Of a DNA stretch of 64,000 nucleotides, positions 22,328 to 34,619 are shown in pieces (the stretch's first letter is position 1; each line of letters opens with the position of its first letter). The translations under genes were made by a program, and so were the position numbers. The DNA comes from Ciborinia camelliae (taxonomy: Eukaryota > Ascomycota > Leotiomycetes > Helotiales > Sclerotiniaceae). The stretch is from positions 1,004,412-1,068,411 of the forward strand of contig JANPYM010000009.1 of assembly GCA_025890175.1 (NCBI GenBank), written 5' to 3'. The notes beneath the pieces are model-generated. The model was not told the DNA's origin. It was given only the letters and a program-made list of their open reading frames with translations, and did not search any database.

Positions 22328-25300
22328 ATGGAGATGAGATGTAACATGTGTAAAAAAAAAATACTGTATTGGATGTGTACGATTTTGCATTGCGTTGGAT
22401 GGATGTGAGGGAAGGGGTAAAAGTTCTTGCGCTCTCATGAACGTTGTTGTATCTGGAATGAAATTGGATAATGGTGGTGGTACTTATGCACTTGGTCGAT
22501 ATGTTTCTACAATATCATTGAATGTATGGATGATGAACGGGAACGGGACATGAATTGGATTGGAGGTACTTTTGAATCGTCGTGTTGTTTTGGTTTTTTT
22601 AATACCCTGTTGTTGTTGTATTATATAGCGCGAGCCGAGAATGAATCGATGTCTGGGATTTTAAATTTTTACTCTTCTCTACTCTACTTTTATTCTACTT
22701 TACTTTTACATTGAGTGGTTTATGAAAGTATATAATGTGTATCGTGGGCAGTTATAGAAAAGTAACTGTGCAGCAAACTACGCCAAAATTAACATGAGGC
22801 TTTGTGAGCTTCATACCAAAATCCATTGTACCAAAATGCATTGGTTTATTTGAATAAATCAAATACAGGAAAGTGATAGTACTATCTATTACAAGTCCCT
22901 CTTCAATATCCATAGCATTCCATCTTGAATTTTATTTGATATGGTCGATACATTTCTACAGTTTTGGTGTCGGACTCGATATTCCTGCTTCGGTTTTGTT
23001 GCTCGTGACCGGAGCTTTTGATATATGTTTGCGGCTCTTATTTTGCACTCTGACTGATATCGTGGAATTCTAGATGTGACTGGGAGGTGGGGGGGGGGAT
23101 CTATCTATACCTGGTGTGTACGAATGGATTTTCATTTTGATATTAATCTTTCGAACTCTTTTCTAGGTAGATAGGTCCTCACACCGCGCCTCCCTTGATC
23201 TTTCACCCGATCGTCGGTAGCCTGCCTGTAGGTAGCCCTCTACTTTCTTTTTCTTTGGCCGCCTTCATGTGTTTAGGTTTCTGATGTTTTTTGTTCTTTA
23301 TTTGGAGCTTTAAATTGGTAGGTAGGTAGGTTGTCTATCTCCCAAGCGGTGGATTGGCAGTTGGAGGAAACCCGTAAAGATATTTTCCTCGACTGCTGGT
23401 AAAGAGGTTTTGTTCATGTGGATTGCTAAGAGAATCTTCACCTCGTGATGCCGGAATTTATGTTTCTATTGTGTAGCTACCTAGGTGTGTAGGTAGGTAC
23501 TGATAATTACATGGATCACGAGCTCCTGTAGAGAATGAGACGTAAATCACAGTTCGTTGGTTGACGAGCTGGCATATATATATATATATTTCCCAAAGAT
23601 ATGATATCTCCTACTGAAGACCATCTATAACTTTTTTATTCTTACAAATAATAAAATGGCGGCGGTATTGCAGTAGCGCATTCATTTCCATGTAGAATTC
23701 TATATCTAGAATCTCATTGATTGATTTACTAATCCAGGGCGTTCAGAGTCGATGATCTATCTATCCTGTCTTGTGTACTTATTCCATGCTGTTATTTGGA
23801 TAGTTGTTATCCTCATCGATACACTTCTGAGACTCAAACGAGACTCAGATCTCGAATCTTCCCACCATTCACCAATTTTCAACCGCGCAGTAGCTACCTA
23901 CATTGAGGGCCGCCACGCACATGCTTCACTTTAGCTACCGCAGTTGGACATGGAAATGGCGCTACACATGTCTCAATGGGGGTATTTTGCAAGGCGGTTG
24001 CGAATAGTTCGTCTACAGTTTTGGAGCGTATGTTTTCATGGGCCCACAAGATGTTCTGGTATCGAATAATCCCCTATGGTGACAATATAGATCTGAAGGA
24101 TAGATCATAAGAGATATAAACAAGCACTCAACATGTCGGATCTTGTTAACTAAGACTATTGTGATGCCGTTTTCCAATTTTGAGATGATAGGAGTAGTGA
24201 GATTTTAAACGGTGCTGTTAGTGCTTGTTTAAATGGGATATTGCGGAAGTGGTTATCGAGAATCCCTTTTCGTTGGCAATTTATGACATTTTTCTTGTTA
24301 CTTTACTTCGTTGCTATCGGCTACTTATATCAGATGAAGTCCAGAAGTCCAGAAGTGTGGAGTAGGGAATTAAAATACTACTACTCAACGCTCATAAGCT
24401 AGACCTTGATTATATTATCTACGATAAAACATCATGCAAAGAAGTTCTCCTTGACGAATCTAGCTGTCTGAAGCTTCTTATTTCAGGATACTTATAGACT
24501 ATATACCACTCGTAGTCCTCATTTCCATGACCGGAAATCGATGGACCCCTCAACTCAACGCATTTACTGAGCAAGAGTCGATAATAGTGAATGATCATCT
24601 GACCTAAACCTTTAATGCATTCTCAATTGGCGTTTCTTTTACTAGGGAGGACTATATATAGCATGTGTTTATACATTCTGTTGAAAATCATGAATAATAA
24701 ATGCGTATGTGAACACGCCAAATGGTCCTGCTGCGAGACTATTCGCATCACAAAGTCCTTAAACTTTTCCATCCTTGAATAGTAATCATGGAATGATGGG
24801 AAGAATCATATAACTGAGTACTGTCACTCACCACCGGAACATATTTACCAGTTCATTCATCGTCGATTTATCGATTTCGAATGGCGGCTTTGTTTGGTTG
24901 TGGGGTTCCACAATATCGACATCAGATTCGACAATAAATGCCTCTAATATATGAAAGATGATTAAATATGCGGAGAGTGTTGAAGTCCAAGTGACTTCCA
25001 CCCCAAAACTCCTATAAGTATATCTCTCCGATAGATTGAGGAATATTCAGCGCATTTATGGTATTTATACTCCAAGGCAGCTCCGCAGTTTGGCAGCTTG
25101 TAGTTTACCATCGTACTTGAGGTTATATAACATTTTCCGTTATGCTTCTCAATCGGTAAATAGATTCTCCATAACAACGAATAATCGTATATTCATGAGA
25201 AATTTCTGGTGAGTCCGGCAGCAACCTATGATTGTGAGAGATAGGATTCTTGCGGCAGGTGTGCATGCTACATACTGAGCCAAAGAAGCATAGTACACTT

Positions 25301-25858
25301 TAAAATAACTTGTATTGGACTACATGTCTCGTCGATTAATAAGAGTTTCGTGGCCGTTATATCCGACCAATCTTATATACTTTGGTTCCAAACCCCAAGT
25401 AGCATTATGCTCTATTAGATTAATATATATATATAATCTATAATCCTGAGAGACTACCACTGAAATTCATCCTCGAAGGAAAACAGGGAAGTATAAGCTC
25501 AAGCTTCCAACATTTAAGGCAGGTAAAGGGTTAAATTTACCAAGGCGTTTTGGGAATTTGGTATAGAAGTTGGGAGCTAAGGTGCTTGGCATTTTGCTTT
25601 TAGAAATAGGTATATATGGTTGCCCGGTTCAATATTGATTCTCCGGTGAATATTATACAATGACTCGATGCAAATTGTGATGAGTGTATCGGTAAAAGTC
25701 CAAAAATAGATAATACAATCAAACAAGAAACCAGGGAAGAATATTTAACGATTGCTGAATCGTCATGATGTTTATATGTATAATTTTATTAGGATTAATT
25801 TATACTATGCAGTCTGTCCATAGACAATCCTATCACCAATCGCCACTCAACCGGTATC
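22328..25858. other. Intergenic region, about 3.5 kb, no gene seen
   Basis: Between two convergent genes (MFS on plus, GH17 on minus). Contains a TATATATATATATA run near 23575, GTAGGTAGGTA runs near 23320 and 23490, and GAAGTCCAGAAGTCCAGAAGT near 24338. Open frames are under 75 codons and show no family features. Such length between convergent 3' ends is unusual and could hide decayed elements. Confidence 0.5.
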
Positions 25859-26746
25859 TTAACAGCTCAAGTCATACATAAGGTGGCCATTGGAATCAAC
25901 AACACCAAACGATGGGCTGGCGCCAAAGTCTTGAAGAGCATACCAGAAAGTATGACCCTCCTTAAACGCCTCACAAGCAACCTGCTTCCAATAAGTCTGA
26001 GCATTTGCAACGGAAGCAACAGCCTTGTTCTCAGTAGCACCCGAAGTAGGCCATCCAGTCTCGGTAACCCAAACCCAAGCACCACTTTGTGCATTCTGAA
26101 CAGTCGTGCGGACTGCATTGACAGATTGCCAGAATAAATCATATCCGACTCCGATATCATTTTCTTCCGTGTTCTGGAAATATGGATATCCATCCAATCC
26201 GATGAAATCACATGCCTTGATCACATCGACATTCGCTCCATTGGTCCACATAGTCCACGTATCAACATGACCAACTTGTACTCCAGTAGTAGTATATCCG
26301 GGCACAGTGCTCAACATTCCTCTAACATCATATATCTGTTGCGCAAGCGTGGAAGCGGTGGTATCGCCACGGTACAAATCTTCGGAACCGACAGATACGG
26401 CTACAAGCCAATCGAAACCATAAGTTCGCGTAGCAGCCAAGAGAGCTTGCTTTTCGGCATTGTAGTGGTTGGCATCTTCGGCCCAGACTCCCACGAGAAC
26501 TTTTCCACCGGTGGCAATAGCGGCAGGAACGACATTGGCGATGGTGTTACAATCGGAGGATGCATAGACTCGTAAGCTGTCGAAATTACCGGGAAAAGAT
26601 TGGATTAGGCGGAAATCATTTTCCCAGTCGGCTTGGGACTTGCAAGCGCCATTTGCGAGGGTAGCTTGAGAGTTGAAACCTTTCCAGTAGGCATTTGCGC
26701 CAGTGAGGGTGGTCGCGAGTGCGAGTGCAATCGATGTGGTTTTCAT
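25859..26746 (-). CDS. Secreted GH17 beta-1,3-glucanase
   Basis: Single-exon gene of 295 residues. Residues 1-19 form a signal peptide (MKTTSIALALATTLTGANA), followed by YWKGFNSQATLANGACKSQ. Glycoside hydrolase family 17 motifs are clear: SLRVYASSDC, LVGVWAED, VAVSVGSED with proposed acid/base Glu122, FIGLDGYPYFQ, and WVWVTETGWP with the nucleophile Glu229. These enzymes cut or rearrange beta-1,3-glucan in the fungal cell wall. The protein ends shortly after the catalytic domain, with no serine/threonine linker or GPI-type hydrophobic tail, so it is likely released or loosely wall-bound. Cysteines near both ends probably pair. The sequence resembles the short exo-/endo-glucanase branch found in filamentous fungi. 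Confidence 0.9.
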   Translation of the reverse strand: MKTTSIALALATTLTGANAYWKGFNSQATLANGACKSQADWENDFRLIQSFPGNFDSLRVYASSDCNTIANVVPAAIATGGKVLVGVWAEDANHYNAEKQALLAATRTYGFDWLVAVSVGSEDLYRGDTTASTLAQQIYDVRGMLSTVPGYTTTGVQVGHVDTWTMWTNGANVDVIKACDFIGLDGYPYFQNTEENDIGVGYDLFWQSVNAVRTTVQNAQSGAWVWVTETGWPTSGATENKAVASVANAQTYWKQVACEAFKEGHTFWYALQDFGASPSFGVVDSNGHLMYDLSC

Positions 26747-28132
26747 ATTGATAGAATGAATAGAAGTAAAGTAACGATTGTCTAGAGTGCAATGAAGTAC
26801 TCCGAGTATATGAAGTAGATTATATAGTACGTATTAAGAAAAGGAAGGAACTACCAAGGGAAAACATGAGATACTTAACTAATTGCCAAGAACGACCCAT
26901 AGATTTGTTTACCAGTTATAGACGTTCTTGCACAGTTGCATATGAAGAATCTTTTTCTCGTATTTCGATGTCGTGTAAATAGGCATCGGACAGGGTTATC
27001 CGGTGCCTTCGTATTTAACGTCAATATTATTTGTTGTACGTGTAAGATGAAGAATCTTTTCTAGAAGATCATCGATTTGGGCCTGTACACCCACTTGGCA
27101 TTGCTGGCGATGCTGGCGTTGCTATATATAGCTCGAGTAACCAATTAATTATTAGTCAATTCTGACAGCTAGAAAAGAGTGGGGTGATCATCTTATAGTT
27201 GAATAACAGATGGAAATGATCAAGATGAAGGGGTTCAAGCTTAATTTCTGTCGTGTAAATAGAAGGAAGGCAATGGCTGGTGGCAGAAGATGGCCGATGT
27301 AGGTTAGCTGTCGGGACTAAATAAATGTTACTAGGGCGGGAGAGCCACAAAGGTATCAAGTGGGCGAATCACGGGTCTTCCGGTATGACTGGGCTGTGTA
27401 ATGTTAGTAAGATTTGACAGCAATATTCCGATATCCGAGTGGTGATGTCGGCTCGTCTCCATTGTTTACTCCTTAAAAGGAGACCGAGGCGAGAGAGTAG
27501 GTATACTGAAGTGGTTGTTAATATGCAGTAATACATTGACTTGATTTGAGTCAGTGCACACAGAGACTATCGTGGAGCTATTGACGATGGAGCTATGTTT
27601 TGGATGAGATGAGAATAGAAATCAGATGCTTCGAAAGGGGTTCTTAGAACTTGTCAATATATTTATTCCCCGAAACTCAAGAAATGATTCCCTTGGTTGG
27701 ATTGTTGTTGTACCGGCCATTGGTTGGTCTATGCTTCTCGTGGCATGTTTCCATAATTCTCTTTCTGTGGTATGATCGTTGAAGTTTAAGACAGACAGGC
27801 TGAGCCCATCTAGATTCTATATGTTACTAGTAGCCCGACAGTCCGCTGCCCTGAACCTAGCTCGTCGAAAGTAGGATGTCTCTGATCTCGATATTCGGCC
27901 CTCGAACATCAGATTCCGGATTGTACGCACGGTTGAATCCAAGGAACTCCAATACGCTGGCACATTGCTTGACACGTGATTGAGAATAGTAAAAACGGAA
28001 TCCAGAGTTTTGACGACCGATTTCACAGGATCTATACATCAGACGCCAAGCCCAATGCAAGACACCATCCCATATGATACATAGACCTTTGTCTCCTTTA
28101 TTTCTTCTTCCTCTCCCATCCACACCCATTGC
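26747..28132. other. Intergenic region, about 1.4 kb, no gene seen
   Basis: Upstream of GH17 and downstream of the COX14-like gene. A TATATAGTACG run near 26820 could serve as the GH17 TATA region. Nothing else recognised. Confidence 0.4.
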
Positions 28133-29050
28133 TCACCTCCTTATCATAAATGATGTCCAGCCGCCAGACTTCGGCTTCTCTTCTTCCCCTTCAATCCCTA
28201 TCCTATCTAGCGGACCACCTTTTCTCTGCCTCTCCTTCTCCGTCTCAAACGCAGACTTCGCCTTATCCTGTGTTGCCATTTTCTTCTCCTCAATCGCTCT
28301 TAAAATATCACTCTCCCTTTCCCCGAGACTATTATCCTCTTCACTCAGCGCCTCATATCCCAGTCGTCTCTCACTAGTCCCCACATTATCCCCCTCCTCT
28401 TCCTTTTTCAAGCCCGAAAATAACCATTCCTTACTCTTCTTCCATGGTCCAGAATTCTTTTTGGCCTCCTCGACCATCTTCATCTTTTCTTCCCGTTCTT
28501 TTTCTCTGTTCAAAAATTCTATTTGGGATTCGGTTGCAGAGCCAGATGCTGCAGCTTGTTGTGCACTCTCCAGTGCCATGGCATATTTAAACTTCTGTTC
28601 GGCGAAGAATTCGGCGCGCTTTTTGCGGTTGTATATCATCATATCTCCCAATGCATAGACTGTGACGCCACCGGCAACAACTACAGAGAATCAATTAGCA
28701 CTCGTAATATTCTCAAGCTACCAAACCCTCGAGAGTAAGAATTCAAGTATGAAATTATTCCCAATTGAAAACAGAAACGGGTGAGGGAGAACCATACAAG
28801 TAAGTCCAATCAAACTAAACGCTGTAAACCTATGCGCCTTATCCGCCCATACTCTTCCCCTCACAACCAACTTATCAAAAGTCGTAATTTGTGCATCTCT
28901 CGCTTTATCTGCCGCAGCCCTTAATCTCTTGACTCTCTGTTGTGGTGTTTCTCCCTGTGGCCCTGGATTTCTCGATACAGTTTTTGGTTTTGTAGCAGCG
29001 TGTGGGGTGGTCGAGGTAAACCTCGTTGCATCCGTTGCTGAGCGCGCCAT
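28133..29050 (-). CDS. COX14-like cytochrome c oxidase assembly protein
   Basis: Predicted 266-residue protein; exons 29050-28798 and 28680-28133 (801 nt, frame preserved). A basic, Ser/Thr-rich N-terminus (residues 1-50) suits mitochondrial import. Next comes VRGRVWADKAHRFTAFSLIGLT, continuing after the intron with a hydrophobic segment, VAGGVTVYALGDMMIYNRKKR: a single membrane helix with a basic flank, the layout of the Cox14 assembly family. The C-terminal half is a long charged helix (EREEKMKMVEEAKKN, ILRAIEEKKMATQDK). Cox14 helps assemble complex IV in the inner mitochondrial membrane. The fungal protein is much longer than yeast Cox14, so the family call is moderate. The gene is divergent from the DUF2458 gene with about 450 bp between starts. 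Confidence 0.65.
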
Positions 29051-29501
29051 GTTCGAATGTGTATTAAAGGATTGAAATGGGTATTATCGTATTCTCGTGG
29101 TTCGTAGTATTACATATGATATTGGTGGTTTTGATAGAAGCTTTCATTACTCGAATGATTTTTTTCGAGGTTTCAATGTCCAGTGGGATTTCTTAGCGGC
29201 GGGTCATTCCGCATCCCTGCAATGAGACAATGAGACTGGTGAGTTGGGACTCGTCAGTTTCTTTGACCATTTTATAATCAACCACCATTCATCACGATTT
29301 TTGGGAATATATTCAACTAAATTGATAGACATCAAAATCAAGAAGAACTTCACTTCACAATTAGTGAAAGAGATAATTACAAGTGTGCTGATATAGAATT
29401 CGCATTCGTTTGTGACCTTCATCTTTACTCTCTCTCTCACAAACACACTATCCTCGCCATCAAGGAACAAGAAACAGATATAACTTCATCGGAACTTTAA
29501 G
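29051..29501. promoter_or_regulatory. Bidirectional upstream region of COX14-like and DUF2458 genes
   Basis: A 451-bp space between two divergent start codons. It contains TCACTTCACAATTAGTGAAAG (imperfect dyad) near 29348 and a CTCTCTCTCAC pyrimidine tract near 29430. No defined factor site recognised. Confidence 0.35.
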
Positions 29502-30457
29502 ATGTCTTCCGAAAACCAAACTCCAGATCTAGCATCTGTGATGAAGATCTTAGCAGATCTATCAAAAGCTAAGAATCAACCGCAAGCTCAACCTTCTACA
29601 CAGACAGCTTCGGCGCAAACACCGGAGATCAGGTCACATGGTTCAGCAACCCAGCAGCAACACTGGCCTCAGCAAGAATGGCCTCAGCAACAATGGCCTC
29701 AGCAACAATGGCCTCAACCGGTTACCCCTCCAGTAATGCATCGTCAATCTGGTCAATCCCAGGTTGTCAATGACTCAAAAGTCGTTGATCCAACTACCAT
29801 TACTGATTGGAGTGCCGGCCTCAGATGTGTTATGAAGACGGTGAATAAGCATGATCATGTGCTCCAGGAGATCCGAAAGGTTGGTCGAATACATTCTTTG
29901 TTGTCTAAATTTCTCTACAGCACAGCGGCTAGTTTAGAGAAATTTACTTGAGCTTACATATATATAGATGATCAAAGTGCAACATGAGCACGAAGAGCAA
30001 TGGTGGAAAGGAAGAGAAGCTCTTATAGAAAAGCAAGCAGCTAGGAAGGAAGGCCAGAGGAAATTAGAAGAGGTGTTGTAAGTTATTCTACTGTCTTGAT
30101 TGAGATCGTAGTACAATTGGCTAACATTCATCTAGGAAAGCAGTAGGTGGAGCAACATCAAATGGAGCATCTAATACCAGCCCCGAGGAATTGGCAAGAG
30201 AGCTAGAGACATTCGATATGAAAGTCTACAAAGCCCAGACTCAGATGGTGAGAGAGATGAACGGAAAATTGAAGAATTTAGGAGTACCTTTCTTTGGGAC
30301 AAAGAGTGAGTTGGTTAGGATTACTGGAAAGGGTGATGCCACGAATGGGACGGGATCGAATGCAACGGATGGAGAGAAAGGCACGATTGATGTGGATGAT
30401 TTGGTGGAGTTGCAAAGGAAGATGCTTAATATCCTGGAAGATCTCTGTAGTGATTGA
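29502..30457 (+). CDS. DUF2458 family protein, coiled-coil, unknown function
   Basis: Predicted 269-residue protein. Exons 29502-29879, 29968-30077, 30136-30457 (810 nt). The N-terminus carries a glutamine/tryptophan/proline repeat with three WPQQ(E/Q) units. Next comes VDPTTITDWSAGLRCVMKTV, then a charged helical stretch (HEEQWWKGREALIEKQAARK, EGQRKLEEVL) and a C-terminal block (VREMNGKLKNLGVPFFGTK, ELVRITGK). Its end, VELQRKMLNILEDLC, is again helical. From memory this order matches Pfam DUF2458, a fungal family without established function. No signal peptide or membrane segment. The WPQQ repeat is encoded by a 15-bp tandem at about 29662-29715. Confidence 0.8.
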
Positions 30458-31866
30458 GCTGATTTACAGCAAATCATGCAAGCAAGCATGTGTTGAGAGA
30501 AGGATCTTTTTTGTTGCACGTCTCAAGGAAGAACTTCTTCCATAAAGTTTGACCAAATGGAGAAATTGAGGGATGGGAAGCAAAGAAAGAGTTATGATTT
30601 GAAACCCCCGAATCATACCAACATCAATGCCAAGGTTGGAAGTATTATTTCATGCATGCATTTCACCGTGATGGATGATTGCTAAAATGCAAATATACCC
30701 ACCATATAGATCCTTTAGGAAATATTTCTTCCATTCCGAGCACAGCACATAATCATCGTTTTTTACTTTCCCATTCCATCCAGTATCTAGATTTCGGACT
30801 ACGAAGTCCCAAACTTCCGAGTTTTGAGGACAAGTCTAATTGGCGGAAATAAAAACAACTCCGTTGGAGGTCTGGAAGAAGACGTTCCGTATTACCTTTC
30901 CGGATGCGGATGCGGATGAGGCTGCTGCGGTTGCGTGATCTCCCGCTTCTAAGTCTGGAACCGAAGACGGTTGAGGCTGGGATGTTTATATTCCCTGTTA
31001 TTTTTGCTTGGTTTGATTTTTCCCGGATATCCTTCATTGATAATATATTGAGCTTGTGGATTAATCGGAAAGAACTATTTCTTCAATAGCTACTCGCCAG
31101 TGCGTTGCCATTGAACTTAGCTTAGTTGTCTGTTTGGTGGAAGTTTGTAGGGATGGTGAACCATATGGGCAGAACTTATTGTTGGAAGAAACCGTTTCTC
31201 TAGACTCAGCCACCCTTTCCCATCCATTTCTCAAACACAATCTGGCATAGTCATCTTACCTGGATTGCCTAATTTTGTATCTTTTGGGGAAAAGTAACGT
31301 ATTCGGATGAATGTACATTAGGTTAGTGCCCTATTATATTAGCAAGTGAAAATCATCTCACATGTCATTTGAAAATTATTTTGATTGCTCAAGTGGTAAT
31401 CTTATGCGCAGTGTTAATTCTATGGTCAAGCATTGCAGTCTTCACGAAGTTTTCAACATATACAAGTCACGAATATCACATTTATAGGGCATCACAATCA
31501 TAAACACAGGCTCGTTGATATGGGTTGATTGTCAACGAAGAATCTATCTAAAGCCAAAACCCCAAAACTTTCTGCAAGTTCCTTCCCCACGCCATGTTGC
31601 GGTATCAATGTTGTTTCCTCCCATAGTCATGCCTAGACTAGAATCCCATTCCTGCTCTGCCCCATATTGCGGTTATCAATGTTTCCCCCAAAACAGCGCA
31701 CTAGTCCCAATGAACTCCCTAGGTTATCCCGGATCATTTCCCAAACCCATCCTAACTCATATCCCGAAATTGTCCAGGCCCATGCCCATCTTAGCCGACC
31801 ATTTCACCCAATCCTTCCCTCCAAACCACATGCATAAACTCCCCAGACCTTTCCAGAATCAACCCC
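30458..31866. other. Intergenic region, about 1.4 kb
   Basis: Between convergent genes. Near 31591-31615 and 31661-31685 a TTGCGGTATCAATGTT-type word recurs at 70-bp spacing, giving two diverged tandem units in a cytosine-rich stretch. No gene supported. Confidence 0.5.
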
Positions 31867-33090
31867 CTATTCCAGAACACCTTCCCATGCTTGATAGAGG
31901 TTTTTTCCGGGCCAGATGATATCATTGATGTTAGTGTATTTATCAAAGATGACATAAGCCGGTCTCATCTCATGAGGCCAGGGGAAAAGATCGCCGGTAG
32001 TCATATTCTCCTTGTCATCTTCTTCTCGGTCGAGAAGATACTCCTCTCTGACATCCCCTCGCCAGTTTCTCTGAACTGGTCGATCCCAATAAATGTCTTC
32101 CACTTCATTGGTTCCTGTCATGGTTGTGGGTGGCGCCGAAACATCCTTGAAGATGATAAGAGTTTCAGCCGTGGGATGCAATGTCTTTCCAAATTCCACA
32201 AGCTTTCTCTTCATAGCTTTTCTGGAAACTGTCGTTTCTTCGAGTACCTGACGTGCAGAATGATTGTAGACAGTGCCGGTACGATCGCTGTCGTGTTCGG
32301 TAGATTGGATGACTGCGATTTTGACTCGGGGGGCAGCATGGCCTGCCTGCGCCAAGTCGCTGGCCCAAAGACTGATATGGGTACCAAAGGCCACCGATGC
32401 TTCTCCAGGAAACGATGAAGCCGTCGTGTGGAATGGTGAACCAGGAGTAATTAGATGAAGCTCCTTACATGGGAATCTATCTTTGAGAAATCGGTTGATA
32501 TCTGGGCAACCAAAGTACTCGGAGCGGTCGAATCCCCATGGCGATACAATTGACAGTGTATCGAGGTTCAGACCTGGCAAGACCTGAAGACCATGCACGA
32601 GTTCTTCTTGGATTTCTCCTGGTACACTTGGTTCATCCATCAACATACGCGTGCGGACATGTCGAATGCTTCCGAGGGTAGTGATTGGCAATGAAGATAA
32701 CTGTTTTAGTGATAGTTAGCATTAGAATACAATGGGGTATTAGGGAAGAGCAATATATCATGTAAGACGTACCTTGTCCAGAAGTGTCATTCCATCTTCG
32801 AAGTTGAATAGAACCCGACTTAGCCACAGGCCATTAGCCTCGTTGTAGACTTGACGGCAGACGCGAAGAATTGCAAGTGCAGTGGGTGATGGTAGCACCT
32901 TGCGATACTGGTAGTTGATTTGACGATACCCAAATGTCAAGCGGGTGGAGTCGAACAGATCCTTGAAGATGATCTGTCGCACCTCAGGTGGGCAGTTCAT
33001 AAGAGTATGTCTGCTGGGACGCTGAGCGATGAAAGTCGAGGTTTGAGGACCGCTGGCGAATAGATTCATAGTTGCGATAGAATCAGACAT
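31867..33090 (-). CDS. 2EXR/F-box-like fungal protein, unknown function
   Basis: Predicted 383-residue protein; exons 33090-32773 and 32700-31867. Residues about 25-105 read TLMNCPPEVRQIIFKDLFD, then ALAILRVCRQVYNEANGLW, then SRVLFNFEDGMTLLDK joined to LSSLPITTLGSIRHVR. This order (P-PE-R--I-, then L--CRQ-Y-EA----L, then IRH-R) is typical of the large fungal 2EXR/F-box-like group, where most members lack a known role. The rest is soluble and acidic toward the end (YLLDREEDDKEN). The upstream region contains the degenerate repeat array at 33330-33830. Whether it enters an SCF complex is unknown. Confidence 0.7.
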
Positions 33091-34619
33091 GATGATAGAC
33101 TGTTTATTGAGAAGTCTTGGTGTTTGAAGTGTATGATGAGGAGTCTGTTCGTGTTTATCGGAAGTCGAAAATGTTCGAGTTGTTTGTAAATTTGTTTTGT
33201 TGATGATTGAGTTGATGATTTCTCAAGTTGATTCTTGAAATTTTCTGTTGAAACTTCCCAAAAATTTGGGAAGATGGGAAATGGGGGCTCTTATATAGAA
33301 GATGATCTAGCATTTTTGGAACCACAGGAGCTAGATGGCTGTATTTGGCTGTATTGGATGTGACTAATCATAGAAGTACTACAGCCGTATGTATGTTCAT
33401 TAATTTGCGCAAGGCAACTTCTATCTATATAGGAGCAAGGCGTAAGGCCAATGTCTCACTTGTTTGTAATCATGAGCACTAGATGGCTGTATATAGAATA
33501 AGGCAGCAGTATTGTAGGCTCGCTAATTTGCTCAAGGCGACATCTATCTACATCAGAGGTGTGAATACGGTATGTTTATTGATGTGCGCAAGATGGTGCT
33601 TATATAAGAGCGGCTGTATATATCTCGCCGATTTGTAATTATTAGACCCAGATGGCTGTACGATGGCTGTACGATAACAGTACGGTAAGTTCACTAATTT
33701 GCGCGAGGTGATGCCTATATGAGTATAGGTTGTACGGTCCTTGTCGTGTAATTAGGACCGGCTCGATGGCCGTATATTACTAATTATGTTTTGAGTACGG
33801 TAGCAGTACATCATATCCAAAAAAGTTTTACCGTATTGTCATGTATCCAAACATCGACACATCCATACCTAATAATAGTGTTTGGCGCAGGTAGTAGAGC
33901 GGACACATCAGCTTCTAGCACAGTTTCTTTTGCTGACAAGCTACTGGCATGATGGCACTGGTCATCATTTTGCTAATTTGTATATATCTTTTGGACTCGC
34001 GTGACCTCGAATTATAGTTTCTAGGGTTCTCTCAAGGTCGTTTCATCATTCATCTAATCGTGATATGTTCAGTATTAGTAATGCGGATTCACCAGCGGGC
34101 GACCTTGATAGAAAAAGATTTGGGTTCTAGGGGTATAGGATTTGAACTCCTAATTCCGATGCACTATCCCGACTTTTGGGACGTGGTGCACTTGAATTTT
34201 ATTTCTTCATCCATATTACAAGCGAACCAGATGTTCTGTGCTAATTCCATGTATCGAACAAGTTTAGAACTATGGCTCACCAGAGAATTTGTCTTAGACT
34301 ATACACTACCCAGATCTCTGTCCTCCATGGTGGCCTCATTATTACAAGTTTCCAAGCTGCTCCCTCAATGTTCAGTGGAGGAAAACTGCATGTAGGCAAA
34401 TATGCCAACTCATGCTACGCGAGGCCTCTAACGGATGACTTTGTTTCCAGGGTAATTTTTCTCAGTGGAGGCCTCTGGATATTTTGTTATAAGGTTGGAA
34501 TCATGCCCTTCTGGTAAAGAGTACCTCATATTTTCATAACCATACTTCAAGTATAAATTGCGCACCAGTTCTATACTATTTAATCTCCAAGCCTTAAAAA
34601 TTCAGGAGATTGCTAGAAC
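33091..34619. other. Gene-free stretch containing a degenerate tandem array
   Basis: Upstream region of the 2EXR-like gene up to the next candidate gene. The central part, 33330-33830, is a decayed tandem array (separate entry). A tRNA-like word, GAGTTCAAATCC on the minus strand near 34150, has no matching cloverleaf. Confidence 0.5.
33330..33830. repeat. Degenerate tandem array, units of about 115-170 bp
   Basis: The word GATGGC(T/C)GTA recurs at about 33334, 33482, 33651 (doubled at 33662) and 33765. The partner word CTAATTTGCGCAAGG recurs with changes at about 33399, 33523, 33578 and 33693. The order is the same in each unit, so these are three to four diverged copies. No open frame spans the array. 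Confidence 0.75.

Noticed and set aside
34126..34160. tRNA-like B-box word (GAGTTCAAATCC, minus strand)
   Set aside because: No partner A box at a suitable distance and no acceptor or anticodon stem could be paired.
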